The position numbers were made by a program, and so were the translations under genes. DNA of 64,000 bases from Bradyrhizobium stylosanthis (GTDB taxonomy: Bacteria > Pseudomonadota > Alphaproteobacteria > Rhizobiales > Xanthobacteraceae). The stretch lies in the NCBI RefSeq assembly GCF_001641335.1, contig NZ_LVEM01000003.1, positions 901,191 to 965,190 on the forward strand, written 5' to 3'. Positions 58,316 through 64,000 of the stretch are shown in pieces. Below the pieces are notes generated by a model. It saw only the letters and a list, made by a program, of their open reading frames with translations, searched no databases and had not been told where the DNA came from. The first letter of the stretch is position 1; each line of letters opens with the position of its first letter.

Positions 58316-60262
58316 GTGAACAAGACAATTCAAACTGTCGAGAGTGCCGCAGCCGGCAGCGCTTTCCTCATCGAAGACATCTATCCTTTGATCGACGGCG
58401 GCCGCTTCGCCGTGAAGCGCATCGCCGGCGAGCGGGTCGAGGTCTGGGCCGACATCTACCGCGACGGCGACGCCGTCGTCGGTGCGGCCCTGGTCTGGCG
58501 AGGAGAGCAGGATCGCGAATGGCGGAGCGAGCCGATGATCCATCACGGCAATGACCGCTGGTCCGGCGCGTTCACGCCCCTTGAGCCCGGGCAATATGTC
58601 TACGCGATCGAGGCCTGGACCGACGAGTACGCAACCTGGTCGCACGCCGTCGCGCGAAAACAGCGGACCGGGGCCGATGTCAGCCTCGATGCGATCGAGG
58701 GTGCCGGTCTCCTGACCAAGGCGCATAGCGCGCGGCAGGACGCCGCAGCCATCATCATCAAGCAATGCGAAGACTACCTCCAGACCGGCGACGTCGCCCC
58801 GCTGCTGGCGGCCGAGCTCGGCGAAGCGATGGCCGAGAGCCAGTCGCGGCCGGACCTTACGCGCTCGCCGCCCTTTCCGCTGACGATCGACCGCGACAAG
58901 GCGCGCTTCAGTGCCTGGTACCAGATGATGCCGCGCAGCCAGAGCCAGGTGCCGGGCCGGCACGGGACCCTGCGCGACTGCATCGCGCGCGTGCCCGATA
59001 TCGCCGCGATGGGTTTCGACGTGCTCTACTTCACACCGATCCACCCGATCGGAGACACCCGTCGCAAGGGCCGCAACAACGCGCCGGTCGCGAGCGCCGG
59101 CGACCCCGGCTCGCCCTATGCGATCGGCTCCGCCGCGGGCGGGCACGATGCGCTGCATCCGGAGCTGGGCACGATCGAGGACTTTCGCGCGCTGGTCGCC
59201 ACATGCCTCGAGTACGGGCTTGAGCTCGCGCTCGACTTCGCCGTGCAGTGCTCGCCGGACCATCCCTGGCTGACGCAGCATCCGGAATGGTTCAAATGGC
59301 GGCCGGACCGCTCGGTGCGGTCGGCGGACGGGCCCTATTCGGACATCGTCATCCCCGATTTCGGCTCGGTCGACCGGGCCGGGCTGTGGAATGCGTTCCG
59401 CGACGCCATGCTGTTCTGGATCGACCACGGCGTGACCATCTTCGCCATCGACAATCACGACACGGCGCCGCTCGCGTTCTGGGAGTGGCTGATCAGCGAC
59501 ATCCGCCGCCGGCATCCCCAAGTGATCCTGTTCTCCAAGACCTTCGCACGGCCGAAGCTGATGAAGGGCCTCGCCAAGCTCGGCTTCGCGCAGTCCTTCA
59601 GCTACTTTCCCTGGCGCACGGGGAAATGGGAGCTGGAGCACTATCTCGCCGAGCTGACGCGTTATCCGGAGCGGGACTTCTATCGGGCCAACCTGTTCGT
59701 CAACACCGCCGACCTCCTGCCCTATCATCTCCAGAGCGGCGAAGCCTGGGCGTTCAAGTCGCGCGTCGCGCTGGCGGCGACGTTGTCCGGCAATTACGGC
59801 ATCTTTGGCGGTTTCGAGCTGCTCGAACATGCGGCCATTCCCGGCCATGAGGAATATCTCGATTCCGAGAAGTACGAGATCAAGCAGCGCGACTGGGACG
59901 CGCCCGGCAACATCAAGTCCTACATCGCCGCGCTCAACCGCATCCGCAACGATAACGCGGCGCTTCAGCAGACATCAAACCTGCGCTTCCTTGGCATCGA
60001 GGACGGCGAGACCATCGCCTTCTCCAAGGAGGCGGCCGATCCCGCGAACACCGTCGTCGTCGTGATCGCACTCTCGCGCCATGCGCGCGAATTCTGGCTG
60101 CCGCTCGGCGACGTCACGGTTGACGCCGGCGGGCAGCGACACCATGTGACGGCACTCGAAAACCTCCTCACCGGCGAACAGGCCCGTATCGAATGGGGCG
60201 GGATCAGGTTGCGTATCGATCCCGAGCGCGATCCGGCGCTGCTGTTCCGCTGCCTGGCGTAA
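58316..60262 (+). CDS. GlgE-family maltosyltransferase homologue with a degenerate active site
   Basis: About 648 residues from GTG 58316; an open frame runs back to 58124, but it crosses the -10 element and reads poorly. The fold matches GlgE: F-T-P-I-H-P-I-G, G-R-N-N, G-D-P-G-S-P-Y-A-I-G-S, H-P-E-L-G-T and C-S-P-D-H-P-W. The usual F-R-V-D-N-P-H-T-K-P reads F-A-I-D-N-H-D-T-A-P here, with nucleophile Asp379 kept but the Arg before it changed to Ala377. The general acid Glu, 29 residues later in the family, is Lys408 in F-S-K-T-F-A-R-P. The N-P-P-K-K-Y segment that binds phosphate is replaced by S-A-D-G-P-Y. The third acid (Asp466, N-T-A-D-L-L) remains. It may be inactive or have changed role. 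It is followed closely by treS-mak. Confidence 0.9.
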   Translation: MNKTIQTVESAAAGSAFLIEDIYPLIDGGRFAVKRIAGERVEVWADIYRDGDAVVGAALVWRGEQDREWRSEPMIHHGNDRWSGAFTPLEPGQYVYAIEAWTDEYATWSHAVARKQRTGADVSLDAIEGAGLLTKAHSARQDAAAIIIKQCEDYLQTGDVAPLLAAELGEAMAESQSRPDLTRSPPFPLTIDRDKARFSAWYQMMPRSQSQVPGRHGTLRDCIARVPDIAAMGFDVLYFTPIHPIGDTRRKGRNNAPVASAGDPGSPYAIGSAAGGHDALHPELGTIEDFRALVATCLEYGLELALDFAVQCSPDHPWLTQHPEWFKWRPDRSVRSADGPYSDIVIPDFGSVDRAGLWNAFRDAMLFWIDHGVTIFAIDNHDTAPLAFWEWLISDIRRRHPQVILFSKTFARPKLMKGLAKLGFAQSFSYFPWRTGKWELEHYLAELTRYPERDFYRANLFVNTADLLPYHLQSGEAWAFKSRVALAATLSGNYGIFGGFELLEHAAIPGHEEYLDSEKYEIKQRDWDAPGNIKSYIAALNRIRNDNAALQQTSNLRFLGIEDGETIAFSKEAADPANTVVVVIALSRHAREFWLPLGDVTVDAGGQRHHVTALENLLTGEQARIEWGGIRLRIDPERDPALLFRCLA

Positions 60263-60273
60263 GGGGTCACGCC

Positions 60274-63200
60274 ATGAACGTATTGTCTTCCGTCGATACC
60301 AAGAAGGCCGAGGCTGCCGAGGTCGTGGATGAGCTCTGGTACAAGGACGCCATCATCTACCAGCTCCACGTCAAGGCCTTCGCCGACAGCAACAATGACG
60401 GCATCGGCGATTTCGCCGGCCTGACCGAGAAGCTGCCCTACCTGCAGGAGCTCGGCGTCACCGCGCTGTGGCTGCTGCCGTTCTATCCTTCGCCCGGCCG
60501 CGACGACGGCTACGACATCGGAGACTACGGCTCGGTCAATCCCGATTTCGGAACGATGAAGGACTTCAAGCGCTTCATCCAGGAGGCGCAGAAGCGCGGC
60601 CTGCGCGTCATCACCGAGCTCGTCGTCAACCACACCTCCGACCAGCACAAATGGTTCAAGCGCGCGCGCCGCAGCCAACCGGGCTCGAGCGCCCGCAACT
60701 GGTATGTCTGGAGCGACACCGACCAGAAGTACCAGGGCACGCGCATCATCTTCACCGACACCGAGAAATCGAACTGGACCTGGGATCCGGAGGCCGGCGC
60801 CTTCGACTGGCACCGCTTCTTCTCGCACCAGCCCGATCTCAATTTCGACAATCCGCGCGTGGTCAGCGCCATCATCCAGGTGATGAAGCGCTGGCTGGAT
60901 GCCGGCGTCGACGGCTTCCGACTGGACGCCATTCCCTATCTCTGCGAGCGCGAGGGCACCTCGAACGAAAACCTCCCCGAGACGCACACGATCATCAAGC
61001 GCCTGCGCCAGGAGCTCGACGTCTATTCGAAGGGAAAGCTCCTGCTGGCCGAAGCCAATCAATGGCCGGAGGACGTGCAGGAATATTTCGGCCGTGGCGA
61101 CGAGTGCCACATGGCCTACCACTTCCCGCTGATGCCGCGCATCTACATGGCGATCGCGCAGGAGGACCGCTTCCCGATCACCGACATCCTGCGCCAGACA
61201 CCGGACATTCCGGCGAGCTGCCAATGGGCGCTGTTCCTGCGCAACCACGACGAATTGACGCTGGAGATGGTCACCGACGTCGAGCGCGACTATCTCTGGA
61301 CCACCTACGCCAACGATCCGCGCGCCCGCATCAATGTCGGCATCCGCCGGCGCCTCGCGCCGCTGATGGACAACGACCGCCGCAAGATCGAGCTGATGAA
61401 CTCGCTGCTGCTGTCCTTCCCGGGCACGCCGATCATCTATTACGGCGACGAGATCGGGATGGGCGACAACATCTATCTCGGCGACCGCAACGGCGTGCGC
61501 ACGCCGATGCAGTGGAGCCCGGACCGCAACGGCGGCTTCTCGCGCTGCGACCCGGCCCGTCTCTACGCGCCACTGATCATGGACCCCGTCTACGGCTATG
61601 AATCGGTCAATGTGGAGGCGCAGTCGCGCAGCCTGTCCTCGCTGCTGAGCGCCACCAAGCGGCTGATCTCGGTGCGCAAGTCGACGCTCGCCTTCGGCCG
61701 CGGCACCATGACCTTCATCCGCCCGGCCAACCGGGCCGTGCTTGCCTATGTCCGGCAATATCGCGACGAGGTGATCCTGTGCGTGGCGAACCTGTCGCGC
61801 GCAGCCCAGGCGACCGAGCTCGATCTGTCGCCATGGAAGGATCGCATCCCGCAGGAGATGCTCGGACGGACGCGTTTCCCGCCGATCGGCGAACTGCCCT
61901 ACATGATCACGCTGGGGCCCTACGGCTTCTACTGGTTCCAGCTTCAGGAGCGCGACAAGTCCGAGCCCGTCGTGCCGCGCGCGGTACCCGAATTCGAAAC
62001 GCTGGTGGTGCCGGTGAACTCGAACTGGGTTTCTCTGGCCCGCGAGCGCGGCGTGTTCGAACGCGACGTGCTGCCGGGATTCCTGTCGCGGACGCGGTGG
62101 TATCCCGAGCACAATCCCAAGCACATCGAGACCGCACTGACCTCGGCGGTGCCGTTCTGCGACATCGGCGACAACCGACCCTGGATCGCCTTCTTCCAGA
62201 CGAAGCAAGGCGACCCGGCGACACGCTACGTGCTGCCGCTGCAGATCGAATGGGTGCGCTTCGACCGCGAGCGCTTCAATCCGAAGGCACTTGCCGCCGT
62301 ACGCCAGGGCGCGCGCGAAGGCACGCTGCTCGATGTCGCGAGCGAGCAGATCTTCATCGGCCTGTTCCTGCGCAACCTGTCGCAGAACCTGGTGGTGGAG
62401 GAGAACGACCTGCGGCTGGAGTTCAAGGCCACCAGCCGGTTCGCCGACTACTCCATCAAGGAGCCCCAACGGATTCGCGCGATCGAGCAGTCCAACAGCA
62501 CGGCGCTCGTCGACAATCAATACGTCACCAAGATCTATCGCCGGCTCGAAGACGGCATCAACCCCGAGATCGAGATCGGCCACTACCTCACCGAGGTGGC
62601 CCGCTTCGCCAATGCGCCGGCGCTGCTCGGCAGCGCCGAACTGGTCGAAGGCGGTCGGCGCAGCGTGCTCGGCGTGCTGCATGCCTATGTCGAGAACCAG
62701 GGCGACGGCTGGACGATGACCACGGGCTATCTCGACCGCTACATCGACGAGCAGCGGCTGTTGTCCGCGGGCGAGGCGCCCCGCGAGACGCAGGAGCAGG
62801 CGCCCTATCTGCACTTCATCGCGCAGGCCGGCCGGCGGCTCGCCGAGTTGCATGTCGCGCTGGCGGCGGCAAAGCCGGCCGATCTCGCCCCGGAGCCGAT
62901 CAGCCCCGCCGACGTCAAGCGCTGGACCTCCGATCTCAAGGCACGGGCCGAACGCGTCTTCGAGCGGTTGGCCGACAGCCGCGACAGCCTGCGGGAGGCC
63001 GACCGCCCGCTGATCGACCAGCTCGCGACCACGCGAGCGAGCCTGCCCGGTCATTTGACTGCGCTATTGCCTTCCGGGATCGGCGGGTTGAACATCCGTC
63101 ATCATGGTGACTTCCGCCTCGGGCAAATTCTGATCGTGAAGGACGACATCTTCATCATCGACTTCGACGGCGACCCACGCCTGCCCGTGGCCGAGAAGCG

Positions 63201-63567
63201 GCGCAAGCTGCCTGCCGCGCGTGACGTCGCCGGCCTGATCCGTTCGATTGATCTTTCGGTTAACAAGGCCCTTAGCCGGGTGCTTTCGGGCGGGACCGAG
63301 GAGCAAGGCCGGCTTACGGCCGCGCTCGACGAATGGCGCGGGCGTGCCACCGCGACCTTCCTGTCCGCCTACCGTGACGCGATGACCGACCGGCGGCTCT
63401 GGCCGCAGGATGCGCAGGCCGCGGACGGCCTGTTAAGATTTTTCCTGCTTGATCAAGCGTTCGACGAAGTAGAGTACGAGCTGTCCCACCGGCCTGAGGG
63501 GCTCCATGCGCCGCTGACCGTGCTGCTTCGCATTCTGTCCAACGCCGAAAGCGAAGCCTATGCCTAA
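60274..63567 (+). CDS. treS: Trehalose synthase fused to maltokinase (TreS-Mak)
   Basis: The 1097-residue protein joins a GH13 trehalose synthase (about 20-560) to a maltokinase (about 590-1095). TreS has nucleophile Asp218 in G-F-R-L-D-A-I-P-Y-L, acid Glu260 in L-L-A-E-A-N-Q-W-P-E-D, and Asp326 in R-N-H-D-E-L, all intact. The kinase part has H-G-D-F-R-L-G-Q-I-L and I-I-D-F-D-G-D-P, the catalytic loop and metal motif. Together they interconvert trehalose and maltose and phosphorylate maltose to maltose 1-phosphate, the GlgE substrate. AAGGGG overlaps the previous stop, and the glgB start overlaps its end by eight bases. Confidence 0.96.
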   Translation: MNVLSSVDTKKAEAAEVVDELWYKDAIIYQLHVKAFADSNNDGIGDFAGLTEKLPYLQELGVTALWLLPFYPSPGRDDGYDIGDYGSVNPDFGTMKDFKRFIQEAQKRGLRVITELVVNHTSDQHKWFKRARRSQPGSSARNWYVWSDTDQKYQGTRIIFTDTEKSNWTWDPEAGAFDWHRFFSHQPDLNFDNPRVVSAIIQVMKRWLDAGVDGFRLDAIPYLCEREGTSNENLPETHTIIKRLRQELDVYSKGKLLLAEANQWPEDVQEYFGRGDECHMAYHFPLMPRIYMAIAQEDRFPITDILRQTPDIPASCQWALFLRNHDELTLEMVTDVERDYLWTTYANDPRARINVGIRRRLAPLMDNDRRKIELMNSLLLSFPGTPIIYYGDEIGMGDNIYLGDRNGVRTPMQWSPDRNGGFSRCDPARLYAPLIMDPVYGYESVNVEAQSRSLSSLLSATKRLISVRKSTLAFGRGTMTFIRPANRAVLAYVRQYRDEVILCVANLSRAAQATELDLSPWKDRIPQEMLGRTRFPPIGELPYMITLGPYGFYWFQLQERDKSEPVVPRAVPEFETLVVPVNSNWVSLARERGVFERDVLPGFLSRTRWYPEHNPKHIETALTSAVPFCDIGDNRPWIAFFQTKQGDPATRYVLPLQIEWVRFDRERFNPKALAAVRQGAREGTLLDVASEQIFIGLFLRNLSQNLVVEENDLRLEFKATSRFADYSIKEPQRIRAIEQSNSTALVDNQYVTKIYRRLEDGINPEIEIGHYLTEVARFANAPALLGSAELVEGGRRSVLGVLHAYVENQGDGWTMTTGYLDRYIDEQRLLSAGEAPRETQEQAPYLHFIAQAGRRLAELHVALAAAKPADLAPEPISPADVKRWTSDLKARAERVFERLADSRDSLREADRPLIDQLATTRASLPGHLTALLPSGIGGLNIRHHGDFRLGQILIVKDDIFIIDFDGDPRLPVAEKRRKLPAARDVAGLIRSIDLSVNKALSRVLSGGTEEQGRLTAALDEWRGRATATFLSAYRDAMTDRRLWPQDAQAADGLLRFFLLDQAFDEVEYELSHRPEGLHAPLTVLLRILSNAESEAYA

Positions 63568-64000
63568 ACTTCCAGCCGAAGCCTACGCGATCATCGAGGG
63601 CCGCCATTCGGACCCCTTCCACTATCTCGGGCTGCATCCCGAGGGCGGCAAGAGCGTGGTGCGCGCGTTTCTGCCCGAGGCCTCCAATGTCGAAGCGGTG
63701 GGCGACCATGGCGAGGTGGCGAAGCTCGACCGCGTCCACGATGCCGGCCTGTTCGTCGGCGCGCTCCCGAACGGCTCGAAGCACTACCAGCTCCGCGCGA
63801 AATTCGGCGACAATGTCGTCGAGTTCGAGGATGCGTATCGCTTTCCGCCGATCCTGACCGATTTCGATCTCTACCTGCTCGGCGAAGGCACGCATCAGCG
63901 CCTCTATGACAAGCTCGGCGCACATCCGATGCGGCTCGAAGGCATCGACGGCATCGGCTTCGTGGTGCTGGCGCCGAATGCGCGGCGTGTGTCCGTGGTC
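63560..64000 (+). CDS. glgB: 1,4-alpha-glucan branching enzyme, N-terminal part (runs off window)
   Basis: About 147 residues are visible from ATG 63560, which lies eight bases before the end of treS. The frame is open to the window edge. The sequence opens M-P-K-L-P-A-E-A-Y and I-I-E-G-R-H-S-D-P-F-H-Y-L-G-L-H-P, the CBM48/branching-enzyme N-terminal pattern, with F-V-V-L-A-P-N-A-R-R-V-S-V-V at the edge. The active site is outside the window. It is the last visible gene of the GlgE homologue-treS-glgB set. Confidence 0.9.
   Translation, partial: MPKLPAEAYAIIEGRHSDPFHYLGLHPEGGKSVVRAFLPEASNVEAVGDHGEVAKLDRVHDAGLFVGALPNGSKHYQLRAKFGDNVVEFEDAYRFPPILTDFDLYLLGEGTHQRLYDKLGAHPMRLEGIDGIGFVVLAPNARRVSVV

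Noticed and set aside
59965..63054. A 1029-residue open frame antisense to treS-mak.
   Set aside because: It is a mirror of high-GC coding on the other strand, rich in Arg, Ala, Leu, Val and Gln with no domain, and the sense protein is unmistakable.

Overview
The window looks like chromosome of a Bradyrhizobium-type alphaproteobacterium (Rhizobiales). GC content is high throughout. A 389-residue enolase-family protein carries Lys184 and His322, the catalytic pair of Bradyrhizobium japonicum D-tartrate dehydratase. A GGAAC-N17-CGTT promoter of the alphaproteobacterial general stress sigma factor (EcfG) precedes prkA. The gaps between genes hold many copies of palindromic repeats typical of bradyrhizobia. 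I see no phage, transposase, CRISPR array, rRNA or tRNA gene. It reads as core or stable accessory chromosome with one compositionally odd gene (28403-28828).

Layout. 1-5.7 kb: end of an unrecognised gene, a secreted phosphoesterase and di-haem peroxidase pair behind a possible Pho box, a beta-propeller protein, and an orphan amino-acid binding protein. 6-10.4 kb: an RND efflux adaptor and pump. 10.5-18.8 kb: a CPA2 antiporter with Usp domains, an MFS transporter facing an AraC regulator, malonyl-CoA decarboxylase, and an MmgE/PrpD protein with a Tat signal. 19-22.9 kb: tarD and an amidase-GPx-DUF3297 run. 23.2-27.6 kb: pqqABCDE with a translationally coupled prolyl aminopeptidase. 27.7-37.6 kb: hypothetical proteins, a three-gene 2-oxoacid oxidoreductase operon, a cyclase/FGE-domain membrane protein with a DUF4399 protein, and a small membrane protein. 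37.7-39.9 kb: a DsrE protein and an ArsR-SRPBCC operon with two visible operators. 40-44.9 kb: spoVR, DUF444 and prkA, a stress operon. 45.2-54.3 kb: a second membrane protein of the same type, then a sugar-phosphate operon (tal-pgi, gnd, zwf, pgl, gntK, a HAD phosphatase, a PhyH oxygenase). 54.3-64 kb: GH15 and malQ, facing a GlgE homologue, treS-mak and glgB.

How the genes work together. PQQ made by the pqq operon would serve quinoprotein dehydrogenases elsewhere. The sugar-phosphate operon covers the oxidative pentose phosphate route, gluconate entry and the isomerase/transaldolase steps. The last block is a glycogen-trehalose system, but its GlgE homologue has lost key catalytic and substrate-binding residues. 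prkA-DUF444-spoVR is a stress module whose promoter fits the general stress response.

The observations most worth following are the degenerate GlgE, the oxidoreductase operon with its GltD-ferredoxin subunit, the peptidase coupled to pqqE, the exported PrpD homologue, the cyclase-FGE fusion, and several legible regulatory sites.
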